Part shown: one piece after another, positions 36,226 to 45,924 of the stretch
How positions within the stretch are numbered: position 1 is the stretch's first letter
Layout: each line of letters opens with the position of its first letter
Translations under genes and position numbers: made by a program
Notes under the pieces: model-generated
Database searches by the model: none
Told to the model about the DNA's origin: nothing
Seen by the model: only the letters and a program-made list of their open reading frames with translations
From: Pezizomycotina sp. ARF18
Taxonomy: Eukaryota; Ascomycota
DNA: 64,000 nucleotides
Assembly (NCBI GenBank): GCA_002224055.1
Contig: AZLU01000060.1
Location: 9,483-73,482 of the forward strand
Direction of reading: 5' to 3'

Positions 36226-37010
36226 TGATTGCTAAGAGGGGCTTGCTTGTTGCTGAGATTGCGATTGAGAATGAAATTAAAAAGAAAGATTAACTTTACA
36301 GGCTGACATGGGTTTTTATCCTGCAAGGGCTTTTATCTCTCGCTAGAGTAAATGGGGCACACCTAATAATAATCGTAACGATATCGAGCGCCGGTAACAG
36401 CCTCCCGGCCTCACCAGGATCCAATTTTAGCCTTCGTTCGCTGAAATGAAGACTTACTCTGGACACAGTTCAACAGCCCTTATCTTCTTTCAACTTTATA
36501 AACTTCTCATCTCGCTTATCCAGTGCGAACATCCATCGGGGGTGAATCTCACGACGAGCTGGAGTAAGAGAGTATAGATCAGCACTACTAGTACACTACG
36601 CAAATATACTAGCCTAGATAGCTCGGATATTTGAGGGCACACTTGCCTTCGTTTTGTATATTATGGTTCGATCGTATATTACTAGTAGGTAACCTTCTGC
36701 TCAAGTGCTCAATGTACTAACGTGAAAATGTGGCTCAGATATCTAGTATAGGAGCCTCTTCCAGATTTGCGAAATTAAACAGGATAGAAGTTTTGGTTTA
36801 TTTCACAGGGTTCATCAAAGGCCCAGGCTTGCGGATCGCCGGCTCGAGAACCGTTTTGGTGTCGCCAATCATATGACAACGCTGAGTTCCTGGTCAACAA
36901 GGTTAAACCCAAATGCCCTATTAAGGATGCGCTCAAGGCATTTTTATGAACAGCTTGGACAAAACAACTGATTTGTCTGTTCCTTTGTAGCCTTCCATTT
37001 CTTCCTTTCT
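36226..37010. other. Intergenic, nothing recognised
   Basis: It lies between copy H and the next candidate genes. Several CTAGTA-rich words occur near 36580-36690, but no repeat structure or gene was seen. Confidence 0.35.
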
Positions 37011-37412
37011 TTAGAATCTACTACTACCAAAAATACCCGGTTTACCATCACGAAGAGCGCCCCCATTGCGACAGGTATGAGCAGTGGTTAAATGGCGCGG
37101 CAAGTAACGACGGCGAGATGAAGACCACTGATGATGAAGACAACAACCGTCTGGCAACGACAGTGAGATACGGTGGTAGTTCGCATGTGCCGACGCAAGA
37201 GCACGATTACAAAGATAAAGATATCTCAATGGGACTGAGCTCGAGAGGGACAACAGAAAGAAGGGGAATCCTAACGCGATTAGCACCAGCGCGAGTAAAG
37301 CCAGGACGGCACCCAAGATCAAACCCCGTGACTTGCTCCCATACGACAAATTCCTAGAAACTCGATAGCTCAATACGCCACGACGCGGGAGGCGTCCGCA
37401 CGGTTGTGACAT
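37011..37412 (-). CDS. Possible small single-pass membrane protein
   Basis: A 133-codon minus-strand frame carries one strong hydrophobic helix (GLILGAVLALLALVLIALG) preceded by basic residues, as in a single transmembrane anchor. The rest is arginine- and serine-rich and unremarkable. No homology was recognised. It overlaps the 5' part of the unrecognised plus-strand gene copy 1, so at most one of the two readings is coding there. Confidence 0.28.
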   Translation of the reverse strand: MSQPCGRLPRRGVLSYRVSRNLSYGSKSRGLILGAVLALLALVLIALGFPFFLLSLSSSVPLRYLYLCNRALASAHANYHRISLSLPDGCCLHHQWSSSRRRYLPRHLTTAHTCRNGGALRDGKPGIFGSSRF

Positions 37413-37923
37413 CAGCGTCCCTATCGAGGCTCCCGGAATTAGACGGCATATATCCCGAACGAATAACCAGTCTCCGATTAGGCAGCAGACATCAGGAGTA
37501 CCTGTTTACCCTCCGACGGACTATCGGAGGAACAGGTGGTCGTAGATCTCCGGATCGCAACTACGTTTGAGTATCATCGGTTCAGAAGAGAAGGCCGATT
37601 TGGTACTCCTTCGGTGGGCCACAGAACTGACAACGGCACTTCGGTAGAGTTGTTGGAGGTGAAAAGCAGAACCTTTCGAGATTTCGAGAGAATCGCTAGG
37701 GGAAGTTCACATGCGATTCTCTGCAGCTTGCAGCATTTCGGGGTACAAAAAAAAAAAAAACAGTCCCGTTTCTCCTGCCGATCTTATACTTACTGACATG
37801 GAAGGAAATTAGAAGCACCAATCCTCGCGCGAATGGGAGCAAGATCCAAAACACGAGAAATCATCCACCCGTGCTTCGGTACCGCCAGAGATGCTGCGCA
37901 GTGCATGGTAGAGGTCTTGCAAG
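37310..37923 (+). pseudogene. Unrecognised gene, tandem copy 1
   Basis: Parallel to copy 2 (38616-39831). Shared protein pieces in order are TSASLSRLPELDGIYPE, then SRTFRDFERIARGSSHAI, then after an intron (37743-37812, donor GTACAA, containing 14 A) SREWEQDPK and TREIIHPCFGTARDAAQCMV. The exon ends before GTAACG at 37924. The last block matches copy 2's TREVIHPCFDTMRDAAECMV. An A run in DPKT seems one base short compared with copy 2. No family recognised; the conserved HPCF..RDAA.CMVEVLQ block is the likely core. The third exon seen in copy 2 was not found. Confidence 0.45.
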
Positions 37924-38615
37924 GTAACGTAATTACTAGGTCCCCTCTTAGACAAAAGTTATGGAGTTCGAATCTAGTATCTCTCATCTCCTGTGGCTTT
38001 CGATTTTAGATACTTCGCCGCTGGACATTAAGGTGTTCGAATATGCAAAAAAAAAAAAAACGCAACTTTTGAACAACAGACGAGCACTAAGAAAAGACAG
38101 GATAATTAGTATTAGTAAACCCGTAATGTTCAAAAGGGCTATTTTAAATTTAAGCTTTAAGGCTCATAGTCTGGATCGTAAGTTTAATAGACTATGTGCC
38201 TAGAGCACAATGATGCAATCTGGTTGAAGGTTTGACAGATAATCACGAATAAACCTTCATTATCGCTAGCAAACTGTTGCTCTTAAGTAAAAACTTCATT
38301 GCTCAGCACTAGCATACAAAGCAAACACTTTTGTACAAAGTTGGGAAAAATTTTCATCTTTGTACGAGCTGAATCTAGTATTATACTTGCGATATATCAG
38401 TCCTGCCTACATGTATTCGTATCAAGAGGCCTAAATTCTTTGAAACCGCGGGCCGCTTGCACCCATATTCAAAACTCCGAGTATCCTGAGATAGCGGAAA
38501 TAATGAAAGTTCTTGCGAGACGCGCCGCCGGATTATTCTCGAGGCGAAGACTCATATTCCCCGGGGATTTTTCAATTGACCAATCAGCCGTCGGTCAACG
38601 TTTCTTCAGAACCTG
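37924..38615. other. Spacer between the two tandem copies
   Basis: Contains a 14-base A run near 38047 and no recognised coding sequence. Confidence 0.35.
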
Positions 38616-39831
38616 ATGACATCAGGAACGACATCTTTCAATGGCGTTTGTAATCCTCCCAGCCTCAATACTCTAGGCTGTGAGACGCCGATCGGCAACG
38701 ACCGTGAGGTCAAGCGGGAGGGAAAGGCCATTGGCGAGTTCCGAGTCGACGTCGTGGTATTCTACTACCATACGACAAATTCCGAGGATGGCCAAAGCGC
38801 AATACAGCGATACCACGACCTCGGCATCCCTGTCGAGGCTAAGAGACTTAGATTCGATATATCCCGAAACAACGACCCTCTTCCGGGCTGGAGGTGCGAG
38901 GGACATAAGAAATCTCTTTTACCCTTCGGCGACTCGAGGGTAAAGGACGTCTTTATGACGCTAGAGAAAGGCTTGGAATCGCTCCCACGCGCCGCGACCC
39001 GGCTGAACCCATTGAGACACTGAACGTGAACGTGATTATAGCACCTTCAGGGATTTTGAAAGGGTCGCCAGGGAAGTGCCCATGCTATAAGCTGCAGCTT
39101 GAACACTTTCAAGGTAAAGTAAAAAAAAAAAAAAAAATACACCCCCTAAGCGAGGAGTTATTGTGCCGGCCAGAGGAATGGAAAATGTGACAAATGCACA
39201 GGCTGGAAAGGTTGTCTAACACATCATCGGTGCCTTTGCTTGTGTTTACGAAACTAACTCGAAAGCGTTTTTCTTGTGAATATGCAGAGAATCAAATCCA
39301 AGGAGTGGAGACACGATCCCAAAACGCGAGAGGTCATCCATCCATGCTTCGATACAATGAGAGATGCGGCGGAATGTATGGTCGAGGTTCTACAAGGTTA
39401 TTACCTGCCCATCTGAAATATGGATTCATTGCCCCCCCTTTCTTCCTTCTTTTCTTTCTTTCTTTCTTTCTTTCTATCTTTCTTTCTTCCTTTCTTTCCT
39501 TTCTTATAAATTTTCATGGTTTGATAATGTACTTCACCATCCTGATAAGCTTGCAGTAGATCAGTAGATTGTAACTTATGAGATCTTCTCCCTGTACGTA
39601 GGTGCAATCGACTGCTACGACAGAGGCGAGCGGATGGTTCTTGTGGAGCTGCTGCACAGTCCACCCGTGACAAGCGTCCGGACCCTCGCTACGCGTATAC
39701 TATGGACCTACTCGACAAGTGGACCAGAAGTAAATACAAAGACGCGGCTTATATGCCGTCGTCGTCATCATCCTGGCCGGACAAACGTTCTGTTTTTTTT
39801 TTTTTTCAATCTTGCAACAAACTTGATCTGA
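38616..39831 (+). CDS. Unrecognised gene, tandem copy 2
   Basis: Exon 1 includes TSASLSRLRDLDSIYPETTT and STFRDFERVAREVPM. Intron 1 (39114-39287, donor GTAAAG followed by 17 A, acceptor ATGCAG) leads to RIKSKEWRHDPKTREVIHP and CFDTMRDAAECMVEVLQ. Intron 2 (39397-39601) contains a TTTC microsatellite. A last exon gives TRDKRPDPRYAYTMDLLDKW and SKYKDAAYMPSSSSSWP, stopping at 39831. Two or three frame changes are needed in exon 1 and at the last exon. No domain was recognised and no signal peptide or membrane helix is obvious. The protein-level conservation with copy 1 across an intron shows a real gene and not chance open frames. Confidence 0.48.
39445..39507. repeat. TTTC microsatellite inside an intron
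   Basis: Imperfect (TTTC)n tract with TTCC and TATC variants, about 60 bases. It lies in the predicted second intron of tandem copy 2. Confidence 0.8.
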
Positions 39832-39938
39832 TTGATTTGATTTGATTGATTATATTTAGGGGGTCCAGGTACCAAGTACAAGTTTTATGGGCCCCCGAGT
39901 GAGAGCGGCAAGGAAGCCTAATACACCACCACCCAAGG

Positions 39939-39961
39939 AAAAAAAAAAAAAAAAAAAAAAA
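39939..39961. repeat. Poly-A run of 23 bases
   Basis: Uninterrupted A run between tandem copy 2 and the minus-strand membrane-protein gene. It may be a retroposed tail or a simple repeat. Confidence 0.8.
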
Positions 39962-40140
39962 CCCAGTTGGTTGGCTTCTTCGGAGTTCGACTTGAAGATA
40001 CGGTCGTCCTAGCTGTTGCTAATGGCATCATTCTGCGAATAGGTACTGTAGCCGTCCGAATGGCGCGTACCGTAGCTTCAGATTCTTGGTAGGTCGGTGT
40101 CGAATAATCGTCCTCGTCATCGTGGAGGCCGTGGTCATCT

Positions 40141-41091
40141 TCAGTCTCGGTTTCGAAGGTGCAATCGTTGTCTGGTAGATAATCGCGCTTGCGCACCTGC
40201 TGAGAGGAGTGTCGTAAAGGAGGGGTGGTCGTATGCGTGGACATGAAGGAGGGAATAGTCGTGTGCGTGTGGACATGAAGGAGGGCGAGGGGGTGGGGTG
40301 TGCGTGGACTGGTCCTCCCGATCGTATTCTTGAGCGTCAGTAGTGCTTATTATTATTCGCCAATCCACGAGCCGTTGGAACTTACGGTGTGGCCCCACGT
40401 GTATGTAAATAAGACTCGCAATTGTGCCTCCAAAGATCAAACTTAAAGGAATCCATACGGCACTGAGCAAACCTCCGCGTTCGGAGGCCGGTAGCGGCCG
40501 TGAGACGATGTAAGAAAATGACAGACGACCATAACCAGAGGACAATGCCGACGGGGAAGCAATAATCAATAGATGATCCCGAAAGGTTTTCCCTCATTCT
40601 CGTTCTCCTTCACGAATACCGCGGTAGCCCAGATAGCGGCAATTGTCGCCAAAAAATACTTAAAGATAACAACGGTGTAAGGGTTCGTTTCCCTCTTCTC
40701 CGCTCGCTGCTGACGATATTCGACTGCCGGATCTTCTGCTGTCTCGCCCTCCTCAAAGCGCTGGACCGCCCGCACCGATTTCATAACCATCAACGTCATT
40801 CCTTGTTGCTCCTCAAGAAAGCCTTCAGAAAGCAGCTCTCTCAAGAGGAAACAGAAGGGTATTCTTTGTTTAAAAAAATAAATAAAATAAAAAGGGGGGT
40901 GGGGTCGAGTTTTGTGAATGCTTACCCGCATGTCGAAACAACGAAATTATGAACTGCCAGAGGGTATACGGCTTGGCAGCCTGGACGGGTGGATGCTTAT
41001 GGGGAGACGGAGGGAGTGGAGGCATCAACGGGCTGGGGGGGGGGGGGTTATCGGGGGCTGGGGTGTTCCCAGTATCTGTTCGACGGGGCAT
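40141..41091 (-). CDS. Probable multi-pass membrane protein, unrecognised
   Basis: Start at 41091, MPRRTDTGNTPAPDNPPPPS, a proline-rich N-terminal tail, then KPYTLWQFIISLFRHAG before a GTAAGC donor. After an intron there is EGFLEEQQGMTLMVMKSVRA, then a helix VVIFKYFLATIAAIWATAVF. In another frame WIPLSLIFGGTIASLIYIHVG follows, with a hydrophilic tail IISTTDAQEYDREDQSTHT. Two strong hydrophobic helices with polar tails indicate a membrane protein of about 300 residues. One or two frame changes lie around 40560-40600. The C-terminal end near 40141 is uncertain. No family recognised. Confidence 0.42.
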
Positions 41092-41190
41092 GAGGTGCGG
41101 GAAAGGGCGCGACGCGGTGGCGCCTGTTGGAGACTTGAGCTGAAGTGGAGGAGGAGACGACTGGAACCGCTGGTAGTTTGTGTCGTAGGT

Positions 41191-41302
41191 GGTGATAATG
41201 ATAATGATAATGTTGATGATAATGATAATGATAGTGGTGATGATAAATAATAATATAATAACAATAATGACGATGATGATGATGATGATGATGATGATAA
41301 TG
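41191..41302. repeat. GAT/AAT microsatellite
   Basis: Imperfect trinucleotide tract of ATGATA, ATA and GATGATGAT units, including about nine uninterrupted GAT repeats near 41269-41297. Confidence 0.8.
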
Positions 41303-42073
41303 TGGGTGGTGATGAGAAGGTGATGAAAAAGAATTGGAGCGCTTTCATTTTTTTTTCCGACTTTATTTGGTAGCGGTGGGTCAAGACCGTCCTAATTAAA
41401 ACAACAGTAAATGGGTTTTGTTTTTTTTCCGCCCAGAATATTCCAGAAGACAACCAACCAATTTTCCTCTTCCATGTCTTCGGAGATGAGAAAATGAAAT
41501 TTCTCTCTTCTGCGCTGAAAAATGAAAGAACAACGCCTTCGAAGACTATTTATTTTTGAAATTTACTTTCTTAAGAGCTAACCTCTAATTTACTATGTAA
41601 ATACATAGTAAATTAGAGAGTTGACTCTTCTTTGAGTAAACATTATAAACAATTGATTTTCTTAAAGGTTACAAATCCATTTTTCAGCTTCGTGATGCAT
41701 CGATGTAATTTATTTTTTATTTTATTTATTTTATTATTTGTAATTTTTTGCAATTTTTTGCAATTTTTTAATAATATTTTTTATTGAATTTGCGGTCGTT
41801 TTGATACCTTTTCACGATGTTTTTACAAAGAAGATCTGGTGTTTTGTTTTACATACAAATTGTATAGGGAAAGTAACACTAGATCTTATTTGGAAGAACG
41901 ACGCGAAAAGCATCAAAACAACGCGTCTCCCAATGTAATTTCCCCCTTTTCTATAGGATTCTCCCACCTTCCCCTCCCCAATTGCAATTATAATATAATA
42001 CCGGCGCCGCCCACATTGATTTTCTCCCAAATTCTACCAAGTTCCATCAATTCTATCAAGTTCCATCAACCTG
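41303..42073. other. AT-rich intergenic stretch
   Basis: It includes a palindrome at 41583-41618 and a T-rich part with repeated TTTTTTGCAA words at 41700-41790. At 42024-42070 there are three near-repeats of AAGTTCCATCAA just before the 105-base array. No gene recognised. Confidence 0.45.
41583..41618. repeat. Perfect palindrome with 17-base arms
   Basis: CTCTAATTTACTATGTA, two bases, then the exact reverse complement TACATAGTAAATTAGAG. It could fold into a strong hairpin in DNA or RNA. It may be the junction of a tiny inverted-repeat element, a cruciform site, or a transcription-end hairpin. It lies outside any recognised gene. Confidence 0.85.
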
Positions 42074-42350
42074 GTAAGTACTCCCACCGCCATGTCAAAG
42101 CTCTGCAGCGTCCTTGCAAGTACTAACATATCTCCTGCGCAGTACTAACATCCCTTTGTCCAACGTCAACATCAAAAAGGTATGTCCTCCCACCGCCATG
42201 TCGAAGCCTACAGCGTCCTTACAAGTACTAACATATCTCCTGCGCAGTACTAACATCCCTTTGTCCAACGTCAACATCAAAAAGGTATGTCCTCCACCGC
42301 CATGTCGAAGCCCTACAGCGTCCTTGCAAGTACTAACATCTCCCTATTAG
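42074..42350 (+). repeat. 105-base tandem array shaped like repeated mini-exon plus intron
   Basis: About 2.6 copies with a period of 105 to 106 bases. Each unit reads as a near-ideal fungal intron: GTAAGT or GTATGT donor, TACTAAC branch, CAG or TAG acceptor. The introns are 42074-42142, 42180-42247 and 42285-42350 (69, 68 and 66 bases). Between them sit two 37-base stretches (42143-42179 and 42248-42284), each starting TACTAACATCCC and ending CATCAAAAAG. The AGTACTAACAT word occurs twice per unit, at the branch site and at the exon start. The 37-base exon is not a multiple of three, so a coding role is doubtful. It may be a minisatellite that happens to contain splice signals, or a repeated exon/intron unit in a non-coding RNA. 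Confidence 0.75.
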
Positions 42351-43591
42351 GTACCAACATCCTTCTATTCCCTCCATATACCATTGTCAACGGCTCGTAG
42401 AGGACGATTTCAAGTAGCGCTAGGATGGAGAAGTGCAGGAACTTGGTTCTTTTTAAAGGTTCGCGTGTTGTTAGCGGTGGATTTAACCCAGGTCTTTGTT
42501 ACTTTGAGTCAGCTCTTAGATTTCCATATATATTATATAGTAAAATAGCAGTTTTCCATAGTAAATTTATAAAAAATAAGAGGTCGACTTATATAATATA
42601 AGACCTAGTTTAATCATTTTGCGTAGAATCCGCGTTGATTCTATAGAATTTAAGTGCTATTACTTTGTACTTCTAGGAAGATTCGAAGGATTTTTAGTGT
42701 CTTCGGAGATTGTTGTGTCTTCGGAGATGTAATTTTATATTTTCTTGGTTCCGCAAATGTCGAGTTTCCGTCTATGGCTTCGGGCCCTTCCATGGCTTCT
42801 AGAAGGCGCCCGAAGGCATAGAAGACACGCTACCCATTTTCTGTTGAATATAATAATAATAACAATAATAATAAATAATAATAATAATTACAATAATAAT
42901 AATTACAATAATAATATAATAAATAATAAAATGATAAATAATAATAAAATGATAAATAATAATAATAAATAATATAGTAAATAATAATAAATGATAAATA
43001 ATAATAATAAATAATAAATAATAAATAATAATAATAAATAATAATAAATAATAATAAATAATAATAATTATTATTTGTGGTCTGTGCCGTGATCGAGGTC
43101 ATCCATTCCGACAGTTAGTAAGACCAAAAAAAGAGAGAAGAAAAAAAATGGAAAAAAAAAAATGAAAAAAGAGAGCGTCGAGACTTTATTATGTTTATTA
43201 TGAGGAGAACAAGGAAGTTAAAGATATGAAGGCTCTCTCTTTATACTTCCTATACTAACTACTTCATAAAATACGCTACTATTATATATCGGGCCCGGGG
43301 GGGGGGGGCAGCACATTAAAAAAAAAACCAGCTACTAATAGGATCTTTTTTTTCCCGGGAGGAGTTGCTTTGATTAATACTAGTACACTTAAATCCTAAG
43401 TACTAGTAGATTATTATATTATATCATGGCACGTCAACGAAAAAAAAAAAAAAAAAAAAAATTAACGCAAACCCATCCAAGAAAACGAAAACGACAACGC
43501 CTAAAGGTACCAACATGCTTCTGTTAGGGATGCAGAGTTTACACTTCAAATTCATTGTAAAAATAACCGTGATCGATCAGTGTCCTCGACT
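42351..43591. other. Low-complexity intergenic DNA
   Basis: AT-rich, with a large AAT microsatellite at 42847-43073, a G run near 43287-43305, a 22-A run at 43440-43461, and a GGTACCAACATGCTTCT word at about 43507 that resembles the post-array sequence GGTACCAACATCCTTCT at 42350. No gene recognised. Confidence 0.5.
42847..43073. repeat. AAT/AATA microsatellite, about 225 bases
   Basis: Imperfect AAT, AATA and occasional AATTAC units in one continuous tract. Any reading frame across it is an artefact of composition (asparagine or tyrosine runs). Confidence 0.9.
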
Positions 43592-45022
43592 TTATGTACC
43601 AAGAAACGCCATCTTCGGTATTGCCATCTCGTCGGCCGAATCCTTCGAGTTGCTCCTCTCGATCTGCAGGGTCTCCACATCGGAAGCGACTTCTTTATCG
43701 CTACCGTTAATCCGATTGGGGCCGTAGATATTGATTTGAGATCAATATCTCCCATGCCGTAATCTACCTTCGAGCGTCGCTGCGTAGAGTAGTACCGTCG
43801 CTGCTGTATACTGACAGCTCGTTCGCCTCTGCTCCGCTCGCTTTCCTAGGTCCTCCCGTTTCGCTGCTGGGGGTAACCCTGTGGCCGTACGTCAACGTGA
43901 AAAAGCCGCCGCCGACGACTCTCGCCGACGTGCTCCGCATCCTCGCCCGGGGTTCCCGAATGCTGCTGCTGTCGATTCGCGTTACGGACCCGTCGGGGTA
44001 ATACTTAAAACTCATGTACAGCCACTTCAGCGGCGGGCAGCACGCGACGATGAGCGCCGTGCTTCCCTCCATGCACGATAAGGCGTCGACGGGCGCTTGG
44101 TGGAAAGCGGTATCCCGCAGATAGTGACGCGGGCAACAGATGTTCCGATGGAGAACGTGCCGAGGAGGAACATGCCTACCACGCCGATCTTCTTGCGCGG
44201 GGATAGCTCGAGAGAGGGAGGAGGAAGAACGGGGGGAGTATATTACTACGTCGGTGAAGAAATGTATTGCGATGGAAAACCAGTAGGCCGGCGGAACGGA
44301 GTAGGAGTTGCAGAAGGTGTCGTCCATCGCCCTGCAGATCGTGTTAGTCGAGTATACAAGGATATATATATATATTATATATAACGCTACGGGACCAGGG
44401 TTGGCGTGGGGATTAGGACGAGCGTACCAATTCCTGCTCACGGTATGCAACTAAACAGGCTCAAATACTGCGAAACCATCCACCCGTAACAACAAGGAAC
44501 GTTGTAACGTGCAACGTCCACCGCAGCCTCCTGTGCCTCCCCATGAGCTGATAGTAAAATATCAGGAAAGCCGCCTTCACGCACCAGAACGCGCTGTAGC
44601 TCATTGGGCCAGCCAGCCATAACAGTACCATTATCGCTTTGAGTTTTCCCGGCGTATAGCGTTCGAGGAGTTCGGGGAAGGTGTCGGGTCCGATGATCGT
44701 GCTCCATTGGCCGAGCTTCCAGTTTGCCGTGTTGGCGCACTGCACAAAGATGAAGATGACCCAGCCGGCCAGTATGAAGGCATCGCCGGCGCCGAAGCGG
44801 TCTTGGAGGTACCAGTGGACGTAGAGACGGAGCGCGACGAAGATGGTGGCGAGGACAGCGAAGACCCATATTATAATCTGTGGATGGCGGAAGCGTGATA
44901 TTAGTATGCTGTTATAGTTAAGTACTACAGTATGACGAACGACCTATACGCGCGTCTATCTATAGTGAAGGGTGTTTTTAAAGGTGATATCATACGATCC
45001 CGGTCTCATTGCTCATAACCAT
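43592..45022 (-). CDS. PTH11-type rhodopsin-domain integral membrane protein
   Basis: Exon 1 (44996-45022) encodes MVMSNETGI. A 118-base intron (44878-44995, GTATGA, TACTAAT branch, CCACAG) leads to IIIWVFAVLATIFVALRLY, a first full helix. Then come DAFILAGWVIFIFVQCANTA, LWLAGPMSYSAFWCVKAAFL and RWTLHVTTFLVVTGG, then the family motif NWYARPNPHANPGP. A second intron (44332-44390, branch CTAAC) is followed by CNSYSVPPAYWFSIAIHFFTDVVIYS and SPRKKIGVVGMFLLGTFS. A later helix is STALIVACCPPLKWLY, and the cytoplasmic tail ends DSADEMAIPKMAFLGT at 43592. This is the layout of fungal rhodopsin-domain (Pfam Fung_rhodopsin) proteins, many thought to sense surface or host cues. Several frame changes occur, mostly after 44470 and in the tail. 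Confidence 0.78.
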
Positions 45023-45621
45023 CTTGTCCGCAGATCGGTTACACGGGCGGCTATTGCTGTAACTATAGTGAGTCGGAAGCAACCGGTGAGGGTCGAGGAG
45101 GTATCGATTTCGTTTCACGTTTCGCTAGAAAAGTTTTTTCCCAATCGCGTTTCCCGTCGCATCATAACATCGTAGCTTTTGGTGAATAATAAAAAATAAT
45201 AACAATAGTAATAATGATTTCGAGTATAACAGGGGAACAAAACAGTTCCCGGGGTACGAAGGGCTTTAAAACAAATCGTTAAAATGAGTAAATAACAAGA
45301 TCGAAGGGCCATCGGCGAGTACTCTTGCCACCCCCAGATTACCCCAGAGTCTGGACGAAACCTTTTTTTTTAGCTTGGACGCCCACATGTAATCCACCTG
45401 CGATAATCACGTTTGGGGGTCCAAAAGTCTTACAATTTCCACCAGAGGCTCTGCCGGAATGTGCTCGAAAACCTATTCCGTGTTTCACGCAACGATCCAA
45501 GAGATCGTCTTTTGGGCAAAAGAGCCCGCGGGGTTTTAACCCCTTTTTCAGGGCTGTTTGGCTAAATTAATACAATCTTTTTTACAAATTTCGGCTTCGC
45601 TCAATTCCACCTAGCGCTTAC
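45023..45621. other. Intergenic, promoter side of the rhodopsin-domain gene
   Basis: No conserved coding sequence. An open frame at 45325-45570 on plus has no features beyond prolines. Confidence 0.35.
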
Positions 45622-45924
45622 TCAATAAGGCACCGATTGGCGGTGGCCGGCCCTCTGTCGCCCCCACAGATTCGAATTGGAGGTCGTCGGCGAAGATGTT
45701 CCCCGGGCGAATGAAACGTCGGCAAATTCCGGGAGTAGACGCGGCTGGACTTGCACCCTCTGGGGCATTGTCAAGGGATTCCCCTGGTATTCAGCGAATC
45801 TTAGCGTTAGACTTTCCTTCTTACCTTCGTCGTCGGGTCTGACTGTGGTCAGTATGAGCGTATTGGAAAGTGCGTTTTCGAGAACTTCTCCTCTCATAGG
45901 TATATTAATCCCTCTCACAGACAC
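45622..45924 (-). CDS. Possible small unrecognised protein
   Basis: A 100-codon minus-strand frame with coherent composition: RGINIPMRGEVLENALSNTL, VRPDDEGKKESLTLRFAEY and RLLPEFADVSFARGTSSP. It has no signal peptide or membrane helix and no recognised domain. The antisense frame is also open over most of it, so coding on this strand is not proven. Confidence 0.3.
   Translation of the reverse strand: MSVRGINIPMRGEVLENALSNTLILTTVRPDDEGKKESLTLRFAEYQGNPLTMPQRVQVQPRLLPEFADVSFARGTSSPTTSNSNLWGRQRAGHRQSVPY

Noticed and set aside
42074-42350. CRISPR-like array
   Set aside because: The units are about 105 bases, adjacent and without unique spacers, in a eukaryotic context.
42830-43102. Open frames of Asn or Tyr runs through the AAT tract on both strands
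   Set aside because: They are products of the microsatellite composition and not proteins.
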